Source: Rhizobium sp. RU33A
GTDB taxonomy: Bacteria; Pseudomonadota; Alphaproteobacteria; Rhizobiales; Rhizobiaceae
Length of the DNA: 64,000 nt
Direction of reading: 5' to 3'
NCBI RefSeq assembly: GCF_900156055.1
Contig: NZ_FTMQ01000001.1
Coordinates: forward strand, 248,001-312,000
Shown here: piece by piece, positions 56,298 through 64,000 of the stretch
Layout of the letters: every line of letters begins with the position of its first letter
Position numbering within the stretch: position 1 is the first letter of the stretch
The notes under the pieces: model-generated
Database searches by the model: none
What the model was told of the DNA's origin: nothing
What the model saw: only the letters and a program-made list of their open reading frames with translations
Translations under genes and position numbers: made by a program

Positions 56298-57548
56298 TTA
56301 AGCCCATTCGCCTTGACGCATGACGGGTACCTTCGAGCCGTCGGCGCGAATGCCGTCGATATCCACCTGGCCCGAGCCGATCATCCAGTCGATGTGGATC
56401 AGCGAGGAATTGCCGCCCTGCGCCTTGATCTGGTCCTGGCTGAGCGAGGCGCCATCAAGGAAGCACTTCGAATAGCACTGGCCGAGCGCGATATGGCAAG
56501 AGGCATTCTCATCGAACAGCGTGTTGTAGAACAGGACGCCTGAAGCGGAAATAGGCGAGGAATGCGGCACGAGCGCCACTTCGCCGAGGCGCCGCGCACC
56601 CTCGTCGGTGTCGAGCACCTTGTTGAGCACGGCCTCGCCCTTCGACGCTTTTGCCTCGACGATGCGTCCGCCTTCGAAACGCACCTGGATGTCGTCAATC
56701 AGCGTGCCCTGATGGCTGAGCGGCTTCGTCGAGGAGACATGACCCTCCACCTTCAACGCATGCGGCGTGGTGAAGACCTCTTCCGTCGGAATGTTCGGAT
56801 TGCAGGTCACGCCGTTCTTCGCCGTTGACGCGCCGCCATGCCATTCGTGGCCGTCTGCGAGGCCAACCGTCAGATCGGTGCCGGGGCCGGTGAAACGCAG
56901 GGCTGCAAAACGCTCGCCGTTTAGCCAGGTCGAGCGCTTCTTGAGTTCCGCATTGTGATCGGCCCAGGCGGAGATCGGATCGTCACGGTCGACGCGGGAC
57001 GCGGCGAAGATGGCATCGGCCAGCTTGCGTACGGCCTCTTCGATCGGCATGTCAGGGAAGACGACCTTCGCCCAGGACGGGTTCGGATAGGAGCAGATAT
57101 TCCAGTTGATGTCGAAATTGGAGATATGCTCCAGCGCCGGCTTGTAGGCGATCGAGGTCGCCTTGTTGGCGCGCCCGACCTTGGCAGGGTCCTCCTGCGC
57201 CAGCAGCAGCGGATTGTCGCCGGCGATCGCCAGGCGCGCGGCCCCGTTCTCATAGGCCTTGGCCATGCCGTCAAAGAGCCAGTTCGGCGCGCGGTCGAAG
57301 CTTTCGTCATGACCATGGCGATACCGCGCCAGCGTCGTCTCCTCGTCCGAATAGAAGGTGGTGACCGTCGAGGCTCCAGCTTGGTAAGCATGTGCCGTGA
57401 TCAGCCGCACCAGCGGCACGGCGACCAGCGGGGCCGTCAGCACCAGGTCCTGGCCCTTCTGCAGCTGCAGCCCGACCTTGATCGCCACCTCGGCGAGTTT
57501 GTCGAGTTTTACAGGATCGATGGAACCGGAGAGATCGGGAAGGGTCAT
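56298..57548 (-). CDS. M29-family aminopeptidase
   Basis: The 416-residue protein matches aminopeptidase T/PepS: KLAEVAIKVGLQLQKGQDLVLTAPLVAVPLVRLI at the N-terminus, then GTDLTVGLADGHEW, NIPTEEVFTTPH, GEVALVPHSSPIS and LIHIDWMIGSG. It is a dinuclear metal enzyme removing N-terminal residues. The start at 57548 is chosen because AGGAA lies upstream and the family N-terminus fits; the longer frame to 57611 is unsupported. It is followed by the unrelated convergent EEP gene. Confidence 0.92.
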   Translation of the reverse strand: MTLPDLSGSIDPVKLDKLAEVAIKVGLQLQKGQDLVLTAPLVAVPLVRLITAHAYQAGASTVTTFYSDEETTLARYRHGHDESFDRAPNWLFDGMAKAYENGAARLAIAGDNPLLLAQEDPAKVGRANKATSIAYKPALEHISNFDINWNICSYPNPSWAKVVFPDMPIEEAVRKLADAIFAASRVDRDDPISAWADHNAELKKRSTWLNGERFAALRFTGPGTDLTVGLADGHEWHGGASTAKNGVTCNPNIPTEEVFTTPHALKVEGHVSSTKPLSHQGTLIDDIQVRFEGGRIVEAKASKGEAVLNKVLDTDEGARRLGEVALVPHSSPISASGVLFYNTLFDENASCHIALGQCYSKCFLDGASLSQDQIKAQGGNSSLIHIDWMIGSGQVDIDGIRADGSKVPVMRQGEWA

Positions 57549-57632
57549 GGGGCATTCCTGTTTTGACTGTTGGGCCAGACTTAAGGGGAAAGATGGCGAA
57601 GTCCAGACCATGGGCGGAAACCATGGGTCAGG

Positions 57633-58106
57633 TCAGGCGGTGAGCGGTGCCGCAATCGCGCCAAGCGCCTCAAGCGCATCCTGCGGCGAGAGCCGCACCT
57701 GCAACCCGCGCTGACCGCCATTCATGTAGACGAGTGCCTCATCCATAGCTGAGATCTCGATGGCTGTCGGCACCTGCTTTTTCTGGCCGAAGGGGCTGAT
57801 GCCGCCGACGACGAAGCCGGTGAGCTTCTCGGCATTGGCCGGCTTCATCATCGCCGCAGATTTGCCGCCGAAGGCGCTCGCCAGCTTCTTCATCGAGACC
57901 TCCTTGTCGGAGGGCACGACGACGCAGATCGGCTTGCCGTCGAGCTCTGCCATCAGCGTTTTCAGCACCCGCGACGGATGCTCGCCGATCGCCTCTGCCG
58001 CCTGCAGCCCGATGCGCTCGGCATTCGGGTCGTAGTCATACGTCGCTGTGGTATAGGCGACGCCGGCCTTGTCGAGAAACTGCGTGGCGCGCGTGGTCTT
58101 CGCCAT
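57633..58106 (-). CDS. ybaK: Cys-tRNA(Pro)/Cys-tRNA(Cys) deacylase YbaK
   Basis: The 157-residue editing protein of the YbaK/EbsC/ProX superfamily has RVLKTLMAELDGKPICVVVPSDKEVSMKKLASAFGG and GFVVGGISPFGQKKQVPTAIE, including the catalytic-region Lys. It hydrolyses Cys mis-attached to tRNA(Pro). It is next to the ArsC-like gene, which is 4 bases upstream in the same direction. The start at 58106 (MAKTTRATQFLDKAG) matches the family N-terminus. Confidence 0.92.
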   Translation of the reverse strand: MAKTTRATQFLDKAGVAYTTATYDYDPNAERIGLQAAEAIGEHPSRVLKTLMAELDGKPICVVVPSDKEVSMKKLASAFGGKSAAMMKPANAEKLTGFVVGGISPFGQKKQVPTAIEISAMDEALVYMNGGQRGLQVRLSPQDALEALGAIAAPLTA

Positions 58107-58110
58107 GGGA

Positions 58111-58458
58111 TCAGGCCTTGAAGGTCTGCTGATAGATCTCGGGCTTGAAGCCGACGACAAGCTGGCCATCCACATCGAGCACCGGACGCTTGATCATCGA
58201 CGGTTGCTCCAGCATCAGCGCCTTGGCCATTGCGGCATTGAGCCCTTCCTTCTGCGCGTCATCGAGCTTCTTGAAGGTGGTGCCGGCCTTGTTGAGCAGC
58301 ACCTCCCAACCGACCTTGCCGATCCAGCCGTCGAGGGTTGCCGCATCGATGCCCTTGGCCTTGTAGTCGTGGAAGTCATGCGCCACGCCTTGGGTCTCGA
58401 GCCAGGTGCGCGCCTTCTTCATCGTGTCGCAGTTCTTGATGCCGTAGATGGTGGTCAT
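58111..58458 (-). CDS. ArsC/Spx-family reductase-like protein (YffB-like)
   Basis: The 115-residue thioredoxin-fold protein has Cys10 in TIYGIKNCDTMKKARTWL and the cis-Pro region MIKRPVLDVDG. It is the YffB type, usually a glutathione-dependent reductase of unknown substrate rather than arsenate reductase proper. It is cotranscribed with ybaK. A 7-bp inverted repeat lies 20-36 bases upstream of its start. Confidence 0.9.
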   Translation of the reverse strand: MTTIYGIKNCDTMKKARTWLETQGVAHDFHDYKAKGIDAATLDGWIGKVGWEVLLNKAGTTFKKLDDAQKEGLNAAMAKALMLEQPSMIKRPVLDVDGQLVVGFKPEIYQQTFKA

Positions 58459-58477
58459 AGCTTAGATCCTTGAAAAC

Positions 58478-58494
58478 GCTATTCGACGAATAGC
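58478..58494. promoter_or_regulatory. Candidate operator (GCTATTC-GAC-GAATAGC)
   Basis: A perfect 7-bp inverted repeat (58478-58484 and 58488-58494) with a 3-base centre sits 20 bases upstream of the ArsC-like gene and 157 bases upstream of the divergent low-GC gene. It may be an operator for either gene. Confidence 0.4.
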
Positions 58495-58650
58495 AAGTCG
58501 CCTTAAGAATTCCAAGCAGTTGCGCACGAGTGTTCCGTGTCGCAAATAAATGACTGGGATAGTTGCTGCAATCGCTTCCAACTGACACCAAATGCTTCTG
58601 TCTAATTCAATCGTTGCGTCGGTTGAATTGTCCAGGTTAGGATGCAACCC

Positions 58651-59241
58651 ATGAAATGCTCAAACTGCTCTCGCTTGGCACTTTATACGGTTGGGGATCA
58701 GAGCCCCGGCATCCCTCTATGCCTCAGTTGTTACGCTATCGTGGAAGACATAAGTTTTCGAAATTGGCTGAAATCTGCGGCGATGCTCAATCAAGCGATG
58801 GATGACATGGATGCTGTCATGCCACTCGGTGGAACAGTAGGGAGAATACCTGTGGCTGATATCGCTAAGGCTACGTCCAGCTTCCGAACCTATAACAATA
58901 TACATGTCACGAACTCAAATGTCGGTGTTATCAACACAGGCAATTTGGCTAAAATCGACGCTGCGATTACGATGTCCGTAGGCACTGACGCGGAAGAGTT
59001 CGGTGCGCGGTTGAAGGATTTAACTGACGCAGTCTTGCAGGAAGCGTCAGTTGATGACGACGCTAAGCGACAGATCGTTGAGGTGATTGACGCAATAGCT
59101 CAACAAGCCTCGGCAAAACAGCCTAGTGCCACCGTGATCGGGACTCTGTTCAGCGGCCTCCGAACATTGTCTTCAACAGCGGTAGAAATCGCTACCGCTG
59201 TTGAAAAACTGTATGATGCGTGGACCAGACTAGGCCAATAA
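58651..59241 (+). CDS. Low-GC zinc-ribbon protein, unknown function (probably horizontally acquired)
   Basis: The 196-residue protein has an N-terminal zinc ribbon with two CxxC motifs (MKCSNCSRLALYTVG, then PLCLSCYAIVE). A middle segment (NNIHVTNSNVGVINTGNLAKIDAAI) looks like small repeated beta strands. Amphipathic helices follow (EEFGARLKDLTDAVLQEASVDDDAKRQIVEVIDAIAQQAS) and a C-terminal helix ends it. There is no signal peptide. I do not recognise the family. The start at 58651 has AGGA eight bases upstream; ATG 58642 is an alternative. Hand-counted GC is about 44% (58861-58980), far below neighbouring genes. It lies beside the 3' end of guaA. Confidence 0.72.
   Translation: MKCSNCSRLALYTVGDQSPGIPLCLSCYAIVEDISFRNWLKSAAMLNQAMDDMDAVMPLGGTVGRIPVADIAKATSSFRTYNNIHVTNSNVGVINTGNLAKIDAAITMSVGTDAEEFGARLKDLTDAVLQEASVDDDAKRQIVEVIDAIAQQASAKQPSATVIGTLFSGLRTLSSTAVEIATAVEKLYDAWTRLGQ
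59172..59205. repeat. Perfect 14-bp inverted repeat inside the low-GC gene
   Basis: TTCAACAGCGGTAG (59172-59185) and CTACCGCTGTTGAA (59192-59205) flank the 6-base loop AAATCG. It would form a very stable hairpin in RNA or DNA. It lies 36 bases before the stop codon, within the coding region, and is not followed by a T tract. Confidence 0.8.
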
Positions 59242-59270
59242 AAACGGAGTCTTGGGATGAGGCGCTTGCC

Positions 59271-60833
<1,563 letters not shown>

Positions 60834-60909
60834 GGCGAGCCTTTAAAGAAAAAGGCGCCCTGTTTCAATGGCAGATCGCCCAGAGAATCTCGAATTTTTG
60901 TGCAGCCGC

Positions 60910-61548
60910 TCAGAACCAGAAGACGCCGTCTTCCAACGCCGTCTGCAAGCCGTCGACGGCAAGCGCCAGCTTCTTGTCGATGACATGCAGATATTGCGTC
61001 CAGTCGTCGATGTGGTTGACGTCGTGGCGGCCGTCGGAAATGCCGCGCAGCCCGATCAGCGGAATGCCGAAGCTCTGGCAGGCGCGCAGGATGGCAAAGG
61101 TCTCCATGTCGACCATCTCTGCGTCGATCGACTGATAGGCGGCACCAGAGACGACATTCGCGCCGGTCGAGAGTGTTGCTGTCGGAATGCCGGGAATGCG
61201 CAGCGGCAGTTCGACGGAGACGGGGAGATCGAGGAACGGCGTCTTGCCCTTCTCAAAACCGAAGGCGGAGGCATCCATGTCGCGGTAAGAGACGGCCGAG
61301 ACCTGATAGATTTCCGCCTGTTCGAGTGTGGCCGATCCGGCTGAACCCAGCGAGACCACGAGGTTCGGCAGGTCGTCGTGGCTCGACAGGCGGGCGAGTT
61401 CCTTCGTCAGCACGACGGCTGCCTCCACCGGTCCGACACCGGTCATCAAAGGCGAGATGCGGGTGCGCAGGAAGACGCCGTATTCGGCATCGGCTGCCAT
61501 GACGAAGAGCACGGTCTTTCCGGCGATCGGCTTCATATCATACGTCAT
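60910..61548 (-). CDS. 5'-methylthioadenosine/S-adenosylhomocysteine nucleosidase-like protein
   Basis: The 212-residue protein has the PNP/UDP-phosphorylase fold: VLFVMAADAEYGVFL, TGVGPVEAAVVLTKEL, SLGSAGS, and the catalytic pair region EMVDMETFAILRACQ and IRGISDGRHD-like GLRGISDGRHDV. It would cleave adenine from MTA or SAH. It is translationally coupled to the thioesterase gene upstream (4-base overlap). It is somewhat shorter than E. coli MtnN. Confidence 0.85.
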   Translation of the reverse strand: MTYDMKPIAGKTVLFVMAADAEYGVFLRTRISPLMTGVGPVEAAVVLTKELARLSSHDDLPNLVVSLGSAGSATLEQAEIYQVSAVSYRDMDASAFGFEKGKTPFLDLPVSVELPLRIPGIPTATLSTGANVVSGAAYQSIDAEMVDMETFAILRACQSFGIPLIGLRGISDGRHDVNHIDDWTQYLHVIDKKLALAVDGLQTALEDGVFWF

Positions 61549-61994
61549 CCGGAAATCCCCTCCCGCCCGCGGATGACCATCATCGTGCTTGTCATCGAGG
61601 CAATCAGCTTGGCCGGACCATCGGTCAGCGCATAACCGCGTCCGTCGGCGACGATGATGTTGGAGCCGGGCTTAGTGATTTCGCCGCGAAACAGGAAACG
61701 CTCGCCGCGTCCGGGCGACATCAGATTCACCTTGAATTCGATGGTGAGCAGCGAGACCTCAGGCGTTGTCACCGTATAGGCCGCATAGCTGCAGGCGGTG
61801 TCGAGCGCGGCGGAGATCACGCCTGCATGCAGAAAACCGTGTTGCTGGGTGAGCTTGCGGTCATATTCGAGTTCGATCTCGACGACGCCGGGGCTGACGC
61901 GCGAAAGCTCCGCCCCAAGCGTTTCCATTGCCCCCTGACGCGCAAAACTCTGTCGGATCCGTGTCTCGACGGCTTCCTGATCGTAGTCCACCAT
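61545..61994 (-). CDS. PaaI-like hotdog thioesterase
   Basis: The 149-residue protein has the hotdog fold with the PaaI-like HGFLHAGVISAALDTACSYAAYTVT region and the C-terminal strands RGERFLFRGEITKPGSNIIVADGRGYAL. It hydrolyses an acyl-CoA or aryl-CoA thioester. The start overlap with the nucleosidase gene (61545-61548) shows the two genes are one operon, though no metabolic link is apparent. Confidence 0.9.
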   Translation of the reverse strand: MVDYDQEAVETRIRQSFARQGAMETLGAELSRVSPGVVEIELEYDRKLTQQHGFLHAGVISAALDTACSYAAYTVTTPEVSLLTIEFKVNLMSPGRGERFLFRGEITKPGSNIIVADGRGYALTDGPAKLIASMTSTMMVIRGREGISG

Positions 61995-62061
61995 GCCTTA
62001 TCCCCTTCGGCGGCGAAATTGGCACGGTCGTTCCAGGCAGGCAAGCCGGCGATCGGCAAAT

Positions 62062-62523
62062 TCAGTTCAGCCAGGCCAGGCTGAGATTGAGAATGCCGGC
62101 GAACGTGACCCAGGCGAGATAGGGCACGAAGAGCAGGGTTGAGATCCGGTCGATGGGCCTCGCCTTGATCATGAAGGCGATGATCGTCACCAGCATGCCG
62201 GCGATGACGACAAGTCCCAGTTCCGGGTTCTGCAGACCGAAGAAGGCGGGCGACCACATCAGGTTGAAGGCCATCTGCGCGAACCAGAGCTGCATGGCAG
62301 CCGATTTCGGTGCGCGCTGCCAGATCCGGGCGCCAGCCACGCCGATCAACACGTACAGCGTCGTCCAGACCGGGCCGAAGAGCCAGGCGGGCGGGTTGAA
62401 GAACGGTTTTTCGAGCGACTGAAACCAGTCGCCCGGCGGATTGGTAAGGCCAGCGAGAAGGCCCGCGCCGACGACGAAACCGATGAAGAGGATGTAGCTC
62501 AGGATCTTGGACATGGAGGTCAT
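62062..62523 (-). CDS. TspO/MBR-family tryptophan-rich sensory protein
   Basis: The 153-residue protein has five transmembrane helices with the TspO signatures PPAWLFGPVWTTLYVLIGVAGARIW and LWFAQMAFNLMWSPAFFGLQ. It binds porphyrins and regulates stress or photosynthesis-related genes in relatives. The start at 62523 is used; an ATG three codons downstream is possible. Neighbouring imelysin-type genes suggest an iron or heme context, which is only circumstantial. Confidence 0.9.
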   Translation of the reverse strand: MTSMSKILSYILFIGFVVGAGLLAGLTNPPGDWFQSLEKPFFNPPAWLFGPVWTTLYVLIGVAGARIWQRAPKSAAMQLWFAQMAFNLMWSPAFFGLQNPELGLVVIAGMLVTIIAFMIKARPIDRISTLLFVPYLAWVTFAGILNLSLAWLN

Positions 62524-62553
62524 CTAGTGTTCCACTGCTAGTTCTGCCAGCCT

Positions 62554-63630
62554 TCAGAGGCGGATGATATGCTGGTCCCAGGCAATCTCGGTGTTTCGGT
62601 CGAGGAAATCGCCACGATAGGAAGAGACGGCGAAGCTTGTGGGCGAGGGGGCAATGCCCGCCGCATCCGTCAATACCGTTTCGGCCAGGAGGCGACCGTC
62701 CTTGCCATCCAGCACCGCCCAGAGCCCGTTCTTCGGCGAGGCGATGCCGACGAGGCCTTCTGCCCGGTTGACGGCGATGGCGCCGACATAATTGCCGAGC
62801 CGGTCGGTCGTCTCGTCGGGAAGCCGGACATAGGAGACGGGAACGCCCTTAGCGAAATGCCCGACCAGCGGCGGCCGATCCGTGCGTGGGCCCTCATACT
62901 GGCAGGCGAACCATATCCGGCCATCCGACGCCACATCGAGATGCCGGGTGGAGAGCTGGCGCAGTTCTGGCGGCAAGACATGCTTCTCGATCAGTACCCC
63001 GGTCTTGGCATCGGTCAGAACCAGCGAGGGCTCCATGTGGTCGAGATTGAGCTTGGTGCGCCCGAAATCCGGATGCGTTTCGATCCCGCCATTGGCGATG
63101 ACCAGGAGACCATCTGCCGTGACGGTGATGTCATGCGTGCCAATGCCATGGGCCGGCACCTCACCCACGCGTTCGAAGCCAGAGATGCAGTCATAGATCC
63201 CGATCACGCCGGCATTGGCGTCGAAGTCGTTTTCGCTGGCATAGAAGTGCCGACCGTCCGGCGAGAAGGCGCCATGGCCAAAAAAGTGGCGTCCCTCCGT
63301 TGCCGCGATGATGCGCGGCTCAACGGATTTCTTGGCATCAAAGATGACGGCAAAGGTCCCTGGCCGCCGGGCAAAGGCAACCGAAAGCCCATTTGCAGCA
63401 CTGTGGCAGAGCCCGTGGACACGGCCGGGCAGCGCGATTTCGTCGATCAGGCTGCCCGCCTCGCTGACGAGGCCGATGGCAAAGGAGCCATCCGCGCGCT
63501 TCAGCCCACTGGCATAGACGGCATCCGCACGCTCCAGCGCAAAGGCCGAACGCGGCGCCAGACTTGCCATAAAGGCGAGGCCAGCCGAGCGCAGGAAGGC
63601 ACGGCGATCAATGAGCGGCGTGGCGATCAT
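62554..63630 (-). CDS. DUF1513-family Tat-exported beta-propeller-like protein
   Basis: The 358-residue protein has a twin-arginine signal (DRRAFLRSAGLAFMASLAPRSAFA). A long beta-rich body follows (GRHFFGHGAFSPDGRHFYASENDFDANAGVIGIYDC; GIGTHDITVTADGLLVIANGG), as in DUF1513 proteins. The start at 63630 (MIATPLIDRRAFL) overlaps the end of the imelysin gene, so the genes are coupled. DUF1513 genes commonly accompany imelysin genes in iron-related operons. The exact role is unknown. Confidence 0.88.
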   Translation of the reverse strand: MIATPLIDRRAFLRSAGLAFMASLAPRSAFALERADAVYASGLKRADGSFAIGLVSEAGSLIDEIALPGRVHGLCHSAANGLSVAFARRPGTFAVIFDAKKSVEPRIIAATEGRHFFGHGAFSPDGRHFYASENDFDANAGVIGIYDCISGFERVGEVPAHGIGTHDITVTADGLLVIANGGIETHPDFGRTKLNLDHMEPSLVLTDAKTGVLIEKHVLPPELRQLSTRHLDVASDGRIWFACQYEGPRTDRPPLVGHFAKGVPVSYVRLPDETTDRLGNYVGAIAVNRAEGLVGIASPKNGLWAVLDGKDGRLLAETVLTDAAGIAPSPTSFAVSSYRGDFLDRNTEIAWDQHIIRL

Positions 63631-63631
63631 C

Positions 63632-64000
63632 TCAGTCGCCGTCGGAGAAGGAGAAGCCGGCGGCAAGTCCGATGCCGCCACCGAGATCGTTGTTGAGCCT
63701 GAGGATCAGGTCGCGACTGTTGAGCAGCAGGAAGTCGAGCTTGGCGATCTGGGCCGGATCCTCGATGACGGCGGCGACATCTGGCTTGATATCGGCCGAC
63801 ACGCGCGAGAGGGACCTTGCAACGAAATCTGTCGAGGAGACGACCGAGCGATTGCCCTCCGCGAGCAGGTCTACCATGCCCGAGGTGTCGAGCAGGTCGC
63901 GCAGGCCTTCGATATTGGCCGTGATCGAGCGGAAAGTATTGCCCGAACGCCAGTAGATCGCCTGGCGGGGCAGGGCCTTTTTCGGATCGCCCTTGTAGAA
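63632..64000 (-). CDS. Imelysin-family (peptidase M75/EfeO-like) protein, 5' end outside the window
   Basis: This is the C-terminal 122 residues of a longer protein. The reading frame stays open from the window edge: FYKGDPKKALPRQAIYWRSG, then TFRSITANIEGLRDLLDTSG, ending AAGFSFSDGD. The pattern matches the C-terminal part of periplasmic imelysin proteins involved in iron uptake. The true start lies beyond position 64000. It is coupled to the DUF1513 gene. Confidence 0.85.
   Translation of the reverse strand, partial: FYKGDPKKALPRQAIYWRSGNTFRSITANIEGLRDLLDTSGMVDLLAEGNRSVVSSTDFVARSLSRVSADIKPDVAAVIEDPAQIAKLDFLLLNSRDLILRLNNDLGGGIGLAAGFSFSDGD

Noticed and set aside
58459..58650. Duplicate of the guaA 3' end that would mark an att site
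   Set aside because: No copy of the guaA end (starting CACTCCCACTCGAT) is visible in this gap; the island idea therefore rests only on composition and position.

Overview
The window is chromosomal DNA from a GC-rich alphaproteobacterium, very probably of the Rhizobiales (Rhizobium/Agrobacterium group). The evidence is the gene content: the infC, rpmI-rplT, pheS-pheT housekeeping block, a threonine-degrading kbl-tdh pair, an Irr-box-preceded mbfA iron exporter, a Mycoplana-like acetylpolyamine amidohydrolase, a BTLCP transglutaminase-like protein with a CtrA-type box, and several secreted low-complexity proteins. Genes are packed tightly on both strands. There is no gene-free stretch longer than about 300 bases, and I saw no tRNA, rRNA, insertion sequence, CRISPR array or replication origin.

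Layout. 0-4.3 kb: a DGPF/YCII protein with an ECF42-type sigma factor, a ParE/RHH toxin-antitoxin pair, a nitrilase with a GNAT protein, and an NTF2-like protein. 4.3-8.6 kb: an ECF sigma/anti-sigma operon divergent from a secreted subtilisin-like protease, followed by an unrecognised protein and a Ser/Asn tandem-repeat secreted protein. Three of these genes have a matching GGAAT-N16-CGT(T/A) promoter-like element, so this looks like a compact local regulon. 8.6-16.2 kb: DUF2171, FAD protein, MOSC protein, kbl-tdh with a cupin-type XRE regulator, a second divergent XRE-cupin regulator with a GNAT gene, and a cysteine-containing secreted protein. 16.3-24.9 kb: acetylpolyamine amidohydrolase, Abhydrolase_9 membrane protein, an orphan TRAP binding protein, truncated hemoglobin divergent from mbfA, MFS transporter, BTLCP and an alpha/beta hydrolase.

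25-36 kb: infC (ATT start), two secreted Asp/Gly/Ser-rich proteins (the second with a PepSY-like tail) leading into a response regulator/histidine kinase pair, then rpmI-rplT, pheS, a DUF2442 gene wedged between pheS and pheT, a 48-residue small protein and rsgA. 35-49 kb: two EamA transporters with regulators (AraC type, MocR type), an iron/cobalamin-type ABC importer, two aldo/keto reductases, a GlxA-like regulator with an isochorismatase-type hydrolase, and a Gfo/Idh/MocA oxidoreductase. 47.6-51 kb: GtrA, a GtrB-like GT2 and a divergent GT-C-like membrane protein, which together suggest a lipid-linked glycosylation module. 51-59 kb: xseA, quinone reductase, a cold-shock gene with a long leader followed by two small charged proteins, a nuclease-like protein, M29 aminopeptidase, YbaK and an ArsC-like protein. 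58.6-59.2 kb: a low-GC orphan gene, with a perfect 14-bp inverted repeat near its 3' end, beside the 3' end of guaA. 59.3-64 kb: guaA, an MTA/SAH nucleosidase-like gene, thioesterase, TspO, DUF1513, and an imelysin cut by the window edge.

Most interesting leads: the local ECF promoter motif; the low-GC zinc-ribbon gene next to guaA; a Tdh with all four structural-zinc cysteines replaced; the Irr and CtrA boxes; and the repeated theme of secreted Asp/Ser/Asn-rich proteins. All promoter, operator and terminator calls were made by eye.
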